5,657 nt of DNA from positions 1 through 5,657 of the forward strand of contig CANGOK010000212.1 in NCBI GenBank assembly GCA_947455285.1, given 5' to 3'. Positions 1 through 5,657 of the stretch are shown piece after piece. The notes under the pieces are model-generated. The model searched no databases. It worked only from the letters and a program-made list of their open reading frames with translations, and was not told the origin of the DNA. The DNA is from Beijerinckiaceae bacterium (GTDB lineage: Bacteria > Pseudomonadota > Alphaproteobacteria > Rhizobiales > Beijerinckiaceae). Numbering within the stretch: the stretch's first letter is position 1; every line of letters begins with the position of its first letter. Made by a program: the position numbers and the translations under genes.

Positions 1-510
<510 letters not shown>

Positions 511-516
511 AGGCTG

Positions 517-542
517 TGGCGCGCCACTGGTTGGCGCCGCCA
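517..542. terminator. GC-rich hairpin between convergent rpoD and the 547-825 gene
   Basis: Bases 521-526 (GCGCCA) pair perfectly with 532-537 (TGGCGC) across a 5-base loop. Bases 517-520 pair with 539-542 if base 538 is bulged, giving a 10-base-pair stem. It begins 6 bases after the rpoD stop and ends 4 bases before the stop of the convergent gene, which is where a shared bidirectional terminator would sit. There is no T run on either side, so it is not a canonical intrinsic terminator. It could instead block exonucleases at the 3' end of the mRNA. The 12-base palindrome GTGGCGCGCCAC (516-527) is part of the same structure. Confidence 0.45.
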
Positions 543-546
543 TCGC

Positions 547-825
547 TCAGGCCGCCAGAAGCCGCTCGATTTCTTTTGTGAATTCGAAGCAGAGCTGCGC
601 TGCCTCGGTTTCGGGCAGCCAGCGGGACATCTGCGGAAATACGGTCTGGTGATAACGCAGGTCTTCCTGCGACCAGGGCATGATTGACGCAGCTCTCGCT
701 CGTTCCAGCAAGGAATGCAGCTCCAGACGGACCTTGTCGGGATCTGCGCGATAGACCACTGGCGCACGCTCTTCATCGAAGAGGACCGCTTGCGGGTCAT
801 TGTCGAACAGGTCTGGCTGGCGCAT
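547..825 (-). CDS. Conserved-looking small protein of unknown function with two QxxLF motifs
   Basis: A 92-residue soluble protein with an ATG at 825-823 and TGA at 549-547. I do not recognise a named domain. The N-terminus (residues 1-19) is short, acidic and probably unstructured, and holds two similar sequences, QPDLF (3-7) and QAVLF (12-16), both followed by an acidic residue. The rest looks helical: a leucine- and arginine-rich helix at about 31-47, then a tryptophan-containing segment (MPWSQEDLRYHQTVFPQM, 49-66), then an acidic C-terminal helix ending in ERLLAA. Small alphaproteobacterial hypothetical proteins beginning in a similar way are familiar to me, but none has a function I can cite. 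The upstream Shine-Dalgarno is weak (AAGAAA). The gene converges on rpoD and lies 82 bases downstream of the nuclease-methyltransferase gene on the same strand, so read-through from that gene is possible. Codon use matches the core genes, which favours a real coding sequence. Confidence 0.75.
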   Translation of the reverse strand: MRQPDLFDNDPQAVLFDEERAPVVYRADPDKVRLELHSLLERARAASIMPWSQEDLRYHQTVFPQMSRWLPETEAAQLCFEFTKEIERLLAA

Positions 826-849
826 CGGTTTCTTGCAGTGAGTTGACGC

Positions 850-895
850 CGCACCTTAGCCCCGCGCATCGCAGCGGGCGAGGCCGTCCGGTGCG
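850..895 (-). terminator. Possible two-part hairpin downstream of the nuclease-methyltransferase stop
   Basis: In the 82-base gap between the two minus-strand genes, 850-855 (CGCACC) pairs with 890-895 (GGTGCG). Inside that, 861-865 (CCCGC) pairs with 874-878 (GCGGG). The structure starts 13 bases beyond the stop of the large gene, so it could end or process its transcript. No T run follows on the minus strand and the loops are open, so this is a weak call. Confidence 0.25.
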
Positions 896-907
896 TTGTC
901 TACAGGA

Positions 908-3900
908 TCAGTTTGCGGCCTCTTGCGATGCAAGGCCAACGACGGCGAGCGCCTGAGGCAGAATCATCGGCCCGGCGCAGATCTCGTCGAGAAGTTTGGC
1001 TTGCTCAGGCTCCAAAGCGATGACGCGTCCCAGCACGTGGAGAAGGTCTAGAAGGTCGTTCGTATATTCGGCGAGCCAGCCATCTGGCTGGATCTTTTCC
1101 AGCGGAGAGGGTGGGCGGCGGTCGCCGATGATGGGGCGCGAGCGGTCAGCCCTTCGATAGCTGAACCAATGCTTGACCACTTGTCTGCCGGAGACTTCAT
1201 AGTCCCACATGGCCTTGGTGACATTGTCGATATAGCCCGCTCCCACATGCAGGCGGTTCTTGAGGGGATCATGCTCGATTGAGTCAGGCAGGGGCGCTGG
1301 CGCAAGCGGAATAGCGCCCTTTGCTGGAATGACAGGCCTTTGCTCCCTCGGGAGCCGCGGCGGCCCCTTGGGGCGTCCCGCTGCGGCGTCTGTGAAGCGC
1401 TCGCCATAGCTATGCAGCCAGATGACTTCGCGCCCCAACGCCGCCGCTCGCCAGAACAACTCTGCGTCGGCTGTGAGCGGCAGGCGAAGGCCGGGCTGGA
1501 CGAGGTCTTGCGCGAAGCGAGCGGTGAAGGCGGGATGCGCCATGACGCCCGCGATATAGGCGAAGAGATCCTCCGGCCCCACCGGCTGTCCATAAGTCTG
1601 CGCAAGAAGCGAAAGCGCCTCTGGGCGAAGGTTTGGCTGGGTCGCTTTTGCGTCCGCCCAGAGGGGGTAAACGCGGCCGCCGAAGGAGCCTTTGTAGTGG
1701 GATAAATCTGGTATCAAGCTGCAAAAGCTGATCGCTGGGCCAGATGTCGGGGAATGCGACTCCATGCCTGTAAGGAAGAGCTGCTTGCTTGAGTATGCGA
1801 TCCATAAAGTAGGATTGGGTTGATTGATCAAGCGTGCGTCCGGGATAATCCATTGTCGATCAAATGTGCGATAAGCGTAACGTATGGGGGTAATCACAGG
1901 GCTTTTATCCTTGGCTACGGATATGACCCGATGTTCGTGATTGCGCAGACCAGTTGATGCTGCTTTTCCGCAATGTTTGTCTCCTAGTTTTCCGCCCCTT
2001 AAATGAGGATGAAATAGCAATTCCTTCTTTTCAGGAGCCTTTTCCGCAATGAGCCTTGCCCATCGGTTCTCTAGCGACTCCGTGTCAGGCGCGATGATCC
2101 AAGTCCGCCCCGGCATGACGCCCGATCCATTATAAATGAAAAAGGCAGCGAGCTTTGGAAAGCCGCCCCACAAGCCTATGGCCGCAGGAGAAAACGGTGC
2201 TCGCAAATCTGTTGGGCAGTCTCGCCAATCGCTATCCGTCAGAGTTGCTTTCGCAAGAGAAGCAAATTTATCGTTGCGATTTCCTTCGGGCAGAGCACGA
2301 AATTTGACCGCCGCAGCCTTGTCCGTTTGTTCACCCTTCCGTCTAACCGCAAGTACGATGCAAATAGGTTGCTGCACGCCTTGGAAGATGCGCGTGGGCA
2401 CCTCTGGCTGATGGCCTTCGGGCGAGCAGTCGATGACCCAGATGGCCGTGCAGGCGCGGCGTAAATCATCGCGCATACGTTCAAAGCCCGGTCCATTCAG
2501 AAAGCCTGCGACGGTGATGAAACAGATGATTCCATCTTCATCTTTCATCGGCAATTCCGTCGCTTCGGCGAGCCCCGAGCCGAACACTTTCAGCGACGCC
2601 CAGCGCCAGAAGTAGATATAGAGATTCTTCAGATGCTTTCCGTGAGCGCCGATCTTCCATTCCGGCGGCGCCTTCCAGAAATCGAGCGGCGCGGGGCGTC
2701 CATCCGAACCCTTCTCGATCCAGCCGCCTCGTCCTTCCGCCTTCTCCTTATAAGGCGGATTGCCGATCACGACAGTGATCGGCTCCTTGCGTTTCACGCG
2801 GTTGGCCTCGCGCCGCGATCTGGCGACCGCCTCCATGACCTGCGGCAAATGCTCGTCCTCCGCAAAGGGATTGTCGAGCGTGTCGGTGATGAAGAGGCGA
2901 AGGTTCTTGATGAGGTCCGCGTTGGCCTCATTCATTCCCGCGAGCGCACGCATCTCGGCGATGATGCGCAGTTGCGCGACGGCGAAGGGGCCGAATTGAA
3001 GTTCGAAACCAAAAATCCGCTTCATCGCCGAAAGCAGTGCGCCGCGCACCGCGCCCGGTCCCTGATCAGCCTCCACATTGGCCGCGATGCGGCGCATGAC
3101 GCCGAGCATGAAAGAGCCTGTCCCCACCGCAGGATCGGCTATCGTGACATCGTTTGAGGCGAGGCCCGCCGGTCTTTCGAACAAAGGCCCGCGCAGGGCT
3201 TCGTCAACCAGCCGCACCATGGCGCTCACCACTTCGGGCGGCGTGTAATAGGAGCCCGTCTGCTTGCGCAGATTGTTGTCGTAGACCGCCAGAAAATTCT
3301 CATAGAAATTAAGCCATGCGTCCTTGTCCGCATCGATGTCGGCCCAATTCACCGCATCGAAAACCCTCGCCATCGTCTTCAGCGATGTGCCGAGCGCCTT
3401 TTGCGTATCTTCGTTCTCGGTGAGCAGCGACAAGGCCGAGCCGATGAGGGAGTTTGATTTCTTGAGTTTGGGCGCCGCCAGATCGACGCCTTCGGCAAGG
3501 GATATGTCGAAGGCGCGGGCGATCAACAGGCCAAAGGTGACGGCCTGCGCATAGCCGTCGGCGAAATGCTCGTCATCGGCGTTGGGAAAGAGCATCTGGC
3601 GCCAGTCCTTCGCCAGCGCCGCGAGGCTGGCGTCGCCCAGCTCGATCTGTTCAAGAACCTCATCGCGAAGCAGGCGGCAAAGGCGAGCGGCGATCTTGGC
3701 GAGCGCGTTTGCGCTTTTGGGAGGGATGGGCTCCCAGCTGAGGAAGTCTTCCAGCAGCGGCAGCAAGGGATCGGGCGCGGAGAGCTTCGCGCCGGAGGTG
3801 TGAAGATCGCCCTTGAGTTCAACGATCTTGCTCGCAAGTTCCCCGCTTCGCCACAGGCTGAAACTCGCGCCATCGGTATAGAGCAGATTTGGCAGGGCCT

Positions 3901-4261
3901 TGAGCTTGCCCCATTGCTTCTTGTCATGAGGGTCGGTGAACCGGCGAGGGTCCGCTCCCTTGCCGGGCGCCTTGAGTTCGATGAAGCCTACGAGTGGACC
4001 GCCGACGGTGACGGCGTAATCGGGCCTTAGAGCGTGTTCCGACAGGGTCGTCTCGCCGACCAGCGCAACCGCGCCGCCGATTTTCGCCAGCGCCGCCAGA
4101 TCTTTGACGAGCCCTTCAAGCGGCGCCCGCAGCTGATCCTCCGGCGCGCCCATGATCGCGGGATTGGCCAATTTGGCCTTGGCGGAGGCGCCGAAAGCGG
4201 AAATTGCATCCGCCAGCGAAGAAGCTTTTGGCAAGGAAAATAATTCCTGAAAAAATTTCAA
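908..4261 (-). CDS. Single-chain nuclease / N6-adenine DNA methyltransferase, type ISP-like restriction-modification protein
   Basis: An intact 1117-residue cytoplasmic protein, probably cleaving foreign DNA and methylating adenine at its own target sites. In order: an N-terminal PD-(D/E)xK nuclease (about 35-165) with RPD (D81) and IELK (E95, K97), followed by LPNLLYTDG; a helical connector (165-330); a gamma-type N6-adenine methyltransferase with the motif X region TGSYYTPPEVV (335-345), SAM-binding motif I DPAVGTGSF (376-384), GFELQ (418-422) and catalytic motif IV NPPY (501-504); a target-recognition region (about 640-870); and a C-terminal region like the type ISP specificity domain (PEDLFAYIAGVMAHP, 896-910, to WLHSYGERF, 948-956). 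I see no Walker A or DEAH motif, so the helicase of classical type ISP enzymes such as LlaGI (roughly 1,500-1,600 residues) is absent. Type IIG/IIL-like action without ATP is a reasonable alternative. The start at 4261 is TTG, with no in-frame ATG or GTG upstream before a stop at 4340-4342. TTG at 4234-4232, preceded by AGGA, is a rival start. No partner restriction subunit lies nearby. Confidence 0.95.
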   Translation of the reverse strand: MKFFQELFSLPKASSLADAISAFGASAKAKLANPAIMGAPEDQLRAPLEGLVKDLAALAKIGGAVALVGETTLSEHALRPDYAVTVGGPLVGFIELKAPGKGADPRRFTDPHDKKQWGKLKALPNLLYTDGASFSLWRSGELASKIVELKGDLHTSGAKLSAPDPLLPLLEDFLSWEPIPPKSANALAKIAARLCRLLRDEVLEQIELGDASLAALAKDWRQMLFPNADDEHFADGYAQAVTFGLLIARAFDISLAEGVDLAAPKLKKSNSLIGSALSLLTENEDTQKALGTSLKTMARVFDAVNWADIDADKDAWLNFYENFLAVYDNNLRKQTGSYYTPPEVVSAMVRLVDEALRGPLFERPAGLASNDVTIADPAVGTGSFMLGVMRRIAANVEADQGPGAVRGALLSAMKRIFGFELQFGPFAVAQLRIIAEMRALAGMNEANADLIKNLRLFITDTLDNPFAEDEHLPQVMEAVARSRREANRVKRKEPITVVIGNPPYKEKAEGRGGWIEKGSDGRPAPLDFWKAPPEWKIGAHGKHLKNLYIYFWRWASLKVFGSGLAEATELPMKDEDGIICFITVAGFLNGPGFERMRDDLRRACTAIWVIDCSPEGHQPEVPTRIFQGVQQPICIVLAVRRKGEQTDKAAAVKFRALPEGNRNDKFASLAKATLTDSDWRDCPTDLRAPFSPAAIGLWGGFPKLAAFFIYNGSGVMPGRTWIIAPDTESLENRWARLIAEKAPEKKELLFHPHLRGGKLGDKHCGKAASTGLRNHEHRVISVAKDKSPVITPIRYAYRTFDRQWIIPDARLINQPNPTLWIAYSSKQLFLTGMESHSPTSGPAISFCSLIPDLSHYKGSFGGRVYPLWADAKATQPNLRPEALSLLAQTYGQPVGPEDLFAYIAGVMAHPAFTARFAQDLVQPGLRLPLTADAELFWRAAALGREVIWLHSYGERFTDAAAGRPKGPPRLPREQRPVIPAKGAIPLAPAPLPDSIEHDPLKNRLHVGAGYIDNVTKAMWDYEVSGRQVVKHWFSYRRADRSRPIIGDRRPPSPLEKIQPDGWLAEYTNDLLDLLHVLGRVIALEPEQAKLLDEICAGPMILPQALAVVGLASQEAAN

Positions 4262-4372
4262 TCGTAACTTTTGTAACTGATTCGAGGAGCTGGCGTAAGC
4301 GCGGCATGTCTCTGAGGGTGCGTCGCGCGGCTGATTCAGCTAGATTGGCGCATCATTGAACGGAACGAGATC
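4262..4372. promoter_or_regulatory. Divergent intergenic region between the restriction-modification gene and the HlyU-family gene
   Basis: These 111 bases must carry the 5' signals for both divergent genes. They hold a tandem GTAACT (4264-4269 and 4273-4278, 9 bases apart), an odd palindrome GCTGATTCAGC (4330-4340) and TAGATT (4341-4346), which resembles a -10 box 26 bases before the plus-strand ATG. No matching -35 box sits at the right distance. The GTAACT pair or the palindrome could be an operator controlling restriction-gene expression, but nothing beyond the repeats themselves supports this. Confidence 0.25.
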
Positions 4373-4669
4373 ATGTCCCTCCTCAAGAAACTCTTCGGCA
4401 TCGGCGGCCCCAGCGCTCCGGCCGCCTTGCCTGAGCGTAGCGAGCCCTATGAGGGCTTTGAGATCCGCGCCACGCCTTATGAGGAAGAGGGCAAGTATCA
4501 GCTCTGCGGGGTGATCTCTCAAGAGGTTGATGGGGTGCGCCGTGAGCATCGCTATGTGCGCGCCGACCGTTTTTCGTCCGTCGAGGACGCAATCGAGATG
4601 ACCCTGTTCAAGGGGCGCCAGATCATCGACCAGACGGGGGATCGCCTCTTTCTGGGCGCCGCCGACTGA
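4373..4669 (+). CDS. HlyU-family small protein
   Basis: A 98-residue protein matching the family Pfam calls HlyU, which is common as a stand-alone gene in Alphaproteobacteria. Residues 1-10 (MSLLKKLFGI) form the short amphipathic start typical of the family. A low-complexity Pro/Ala linker follows, then the conserved domain from about residue 26 to 93: YEGFEIRATP, EEGKYQLCGVI, the RREHRYVRADRFSSVEDA core and the closing KGRQIIDQTGDRLF. The family name comes from a haemolysin activator of Vibrio, but the best-studied Vibrio HlyU is an ArsR-type winged-helix protein. I see no helix-turn-helix here, so a DNA-binding role should not be assumed. The ATG at 4373 has only a weak purine-rich site upstream (GAACGAGA). 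The thioesterase gene starts 60 bases downstream on the same strand with no obvious terminator between, so the two may be co-transcribed. Confidence 0.88.
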   Translation: MSLLKKLFGIGGPSAPAALPERSEPYEGFEIRATPYEEEGKYQLCGVISQEVDGVRREHRYVRADRFSSVEDAIEMTLFKGRQIIDQTGDRLFLGAAD

Positions 4670-4729
4670 CGGGTTGCGGCGGGGCGATGGGAGGGGCACA
4701 GTCGTGCATCTCTTTCGCGAGCTTTCGAT

Positions 4730-5137
4730 ATGTCTACACCCCCTGACCACAACGGCCCGCCGCGCGGTCACCTGACCGTGCGCACCATCGCCATGCCTGC
4801 CGACACCAACGCCAATGGCGATATTTTCGGCGGCTGGGTCATGTCGCAGATGGACCAGGCGGGCGGCATTGCGGGGGTCGAGCGCGCGCAGGGCCGCGTC
4901 GTGACGGTGAAGGTCGACGCCATGACCTTTCTCGCGCCCATGAAGGTTGGTGATGTGCTTGAAGTCTATACGGAGGTCGAGAGCATCGGCCGCACCTCCA
5001 TGAAGATCAACATCGAAGCCTTCGCCCAGCGCTTCCGGACGACGCGCCGTGACAAGGTCACCTTCGCCACCTTCACCTTCGTGGCTGTTGACGACGACGG
5101 ACGCCCACGGCCTATTCCCGCGCCCGAAGCGTCCTGA
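4730..5137 (+). CDS. yciA: YciA-like acyl-CoA thioesterase (hotdog fold)
   Basis: A 135-residue cytoplasmic enzyme that hydrolyses acyl-CoA to free acid and CoA. It belongs to the single-hotdog thioesterases that act as oligomers (YciA of E. coli and H. influenzae). Residues 18-36 carry the family signature RTIAMPADTNANGDIFGGW, in which D31 is the expected catalytic acid, followed by MSQMDQAGG (39-47). RVVTVKVDAMTFLAPMKVGDVLEVY is the typical central helix-to-strand segment, and FATFTFVAVDDDGRPRPIP is the final strand and tail. The length is normal for the family and all expected key residues are present. The start ATG at 4730 places the signature where it belongs; the ribosome-binding site is weak. 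It follows the HlyU-family gene by 60 bases and precedes the tRNA by 59 bases. Substrate chain length cannot be judged from the sequence. Confidence 0.93.
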   Translation: MSTPPDHNGPPRGHLTVRTIAMPADTNANGDIFGGWVMSQMDQAGGIAGVERAQGRVVTVKVDAMTFLAPMKVGDVLEVYTEVESIGRTSMKINIEAFAQRFRTTRRDKVTFATFTFVAVDDDGRPRPIPAPEAS

Positions 5138-5196
5138 CAGTTGAACTGCGCCTCAGTTACGTCTATCTGAACGGTCGATCCCGAGGGGTTCCCCCC

Positions 5197-5272
5197 GGGC
5201 CGGTAGCTCAATGGTTAGAGCCGGCCGCTCATAACGGTCTGGTTGCAGGTTCGAGTCCTGCCCGGCCCACCA
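5197..5272 (+). tRNA. tRNA-Ile2 (CAT anticodon, lysidine-type)
   Basis: A complete 76-base tRNA with encoded CCA. The acceptor stem GGGCCGG pairs fully with CCGGCCC. The D arm is GCTC/GAGC with an 8-base loop. The anticodon stem GGCCG/CGGTC has one G-U pair, its loop is CTCATAA, and the anticodon CAT lies at 5230-5232. The variable loop is TGGTT, and the T arm GCAGG/CCTGC encloses TTCGAGT. The paired 1-72 (G-C) rules out initiator tRNA. C4-G69 and C5-G68 are the known determinants for TilS, which converts C34 to lysidine so that the tRNA reads AUA; E. coli elongator tRNA-Met has U4-A69 and A5-U68 instead. The variable loop also resembles E. coli tRNA-Ile2. Tools that read only the anticodon would call it tRNA-Met. 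Confidence 0.9.
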
Positions 5273-5301
5273 CTTATCTAACTGATAAATAAAGATAAAA
5301 T

Positions 5302-5555
5302 GTCATGTGTCGGTAGCTGACGCTCGACGTTTTGGCGCACCTAGATGCTTGCGTCTGGATCTTCGCGGTGCTGGGCATCGAAGCCGCCATGCAAGCATCG
5401 CAAGGCGCCGTTCAGGTTCCTGATCGTTGGCCTGCAAACCGTCTGAACGGTCCATTTGAGGTGGGTGCAGGAGTTCTGCGTGAAGAAGGGCTCCCATTAT
5501 CTCGCCTCATCGCGGCCGACGACGTGACGCGCGGGCTCTGCGCGTAACGCTTTTC
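5302..5555 (+). ncRNA. Candidate structured small RNA in the tRNA-deaminase gap
   Basis: The 336-base gap between the tRNA and the deaminase start has no convincing protein gene but holds ordered inverted repeats. Stem-loop 1: 5344-5354 pairs with 5389-5399 (11 pairs, one G-U), with an inner CTTCG/CGAAG stem (5361-5365/5379-5383). Stem-loop 2: 5407-5417 pairs with 5441-5451 (11 pairs, three G-U, core CCGTTCAG/CTGAACGG). Stem-loop 3: 5523-5549, followed by TTTT. All four wobble pairs exist only if the plus strand is transcribed. The 5' limit is a guess: TAAAAT at 5296-5301 could be a -10 box but has no clear -35 partner. The region could instead be the trailer of the tRNA transcript. It matches none of tmRNA, RNase P RNA, SRP RNA or 6S RNA that I can recognise. 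Confidence 0.35.
5523..5554 (+). terminator. Rho-independent terminator
   Basis: Bases 5523-5532 pair with 5540-5549: nine base pairs with one internal G-A mismatch (5526/5546), a 7-base loop GGGCTCT and a perfect inner ACGCGC/GCGCGT. One base later comes TTTT (5551-5554). The stem is strong and GC-rich, but the T run is short. On the minus strand no T run follows, so it serves plus-strand transcription, either of the tRNA or of the candidate RNA before it. Confidence 0.55.
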
Positions 5556-5598
5556 AAAACGCGGAGGATGGCGGATAGTTTACGCTTTCAGCAAGCGC

Positions 5599-5602
5599 GA
5601 GG
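5599..5602 (+). promoter_or_regulatory. Ribosome-binding site of the deaminase start
   Basis: GAGG lies 6 bases before the ATG at 5609, a better site than most genes in this window have, and it fixes that start. A small hairpin CGCTT/AAGCG (5583-5587/5593-5597) sits immediately upstream. Confidence 0.5.
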
Positions 5603-5608
5603 CGCAGC

Positions 5609-5657
5609 ATGTCCATTTCCCTGAGCGATTTTGTCCATGGGCTTCCGAAGGCCGAGC
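5609..5657 (+). CDS. add: Adenosine (or adenine) deaminase, N-terminal fragment
   Basis: The window ends after 16 codons, reading MSISLSDFVHGLPKAE. The sequence GLPKAE near residue 11 is how adenosine deaminase family proteins usually begin, leading into the LHLHLEG segment whose two histidines bind the catalytic zinc. That segment lies just beyond the edge, so the zinc ligands are not visible. The enzyme would deaminate adenosine to inosine (or adenine to hypoxanthine in the adenine deaminase branch) in purine salvage. The fragment cannot separate the two. The start is supported by GAGG 6 bases upstream. The call rests on a short but characteristic motif. Confidence 0.62.
   Translation, partial: MSISLSDFVHGLPKAE

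Noticed and set aside
1340..1705. Plus-strand frames opposite the large enzyme (also 2633-3157 and 3566-4030)
   Set aside because: Antisense shadows of a clearly coding frame; no motif and arginine-rich composition.
890..4323. GGTGCGT at 890-896 and 4317-4323 as a target-site duplication around the restriction gene
   Set aside because: Seven bases recurring over 3.4 kb is expected by chance, and there are no terminal inverted repeats or transposase.
5144..5158. AACTG/CAGTT hairpin after the thioesterase stop as a terminator
   Set aside because: Only five pairs and no T run follows.
5274..5298. TTATC/GATAA repeats right after the tRNA as an attachment site or terminator
   Set aside because: Short AT-only pairing, no copy of the tRNA 3' end elsewhere in the window and no integrase nearby.
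5303..5497. 64-codon minus-strand frame in the same gap
   Set aside because: Arginine-rich low-complexity C-terminus, no motif, and the strand disagrees with the terminator and wobble pairs.
5332..5547. 71-codon plus-strand frame starting with TTG in the tRNA-deaminase gap
   Set aside because: No ribosome-binding site and no recognisable motif; it runs through the inverted repeats and its stop lies inside the terminator hairpin. I prefer a non-coding reading but cannot exclude it.
5568..5624. 18-codon leader peptide frame overlapping the deaminase start
   Set aside because: GGAGG directly abuts its ATG with no spacing, so it would not work as a ribosome-binding site; the peptide shows no regulatory codon run.

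Overview
The window looks like chromosomal DNA from an alphaproteobacterium, probably order Hyphomicrobiales (Rhizobiales). The reasons are the RpoD C-terminus, the small HlyU-type protein, the YciA-type thioesterase, a GC-rich background and weak Shine-Dalgarno sequences. I cannot name a genus from sequence alone.

Layout, left to right. The 3' end of rpoD (housekeeping sigma-70) runs off the left edge and stops at 510. A GC-rich hairpin (517-542) lies between it and a convergent 92-residue protein of unknown function (547-825, minus). That protein carries two QxxLF sequences near its N-terminus that resemble beta-sliding-clamp binding peptides. Next comes one very large minus-strand gene (908-4261). 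It encodes a 1117-residue fusion of a PD-(D/E)xK nuclease, an N6-adenine methyltransferase and a type ISP-like C-terminal specificity region, with no recognisable helicase motor. Divergent from it lie a HlyU-family small protein (4373-4669) and a YciA-like acyl-CoA thioesterase (4730-5137). A complete CAT-anticodon tRNA (5197-5272) follows; its acceptor stem fits the lysidine-modified isoleucine tRNA rather than methionine. The right edge holds the first 16 codons of a probable adenosine deaminase (5609-5657).

The 336-base gap between the tRNA and the deaminase start has no convincing protein gene. It holds three consecutive stem-loops, the last followed by a short T run like an intrinsic terminator. 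The G-U wobble pairs make sense only if the plus strand is transcribed. This is my best candidate for something undescribed: a structured small RNA, or alternatively a long structured trailer of the tRNA transcript.

Functionally, most genes are housekeeping (transcription, decoding, acyl-CoA turnover, purine salvage). The nuclease-methyltransferase is the accessory element. It appears to be a self-contained restriction-modification or phage-defence enzyme set into an otherwise core neighbourhood, and its specificity region has a clearly lower GC content than the rest of the gene.
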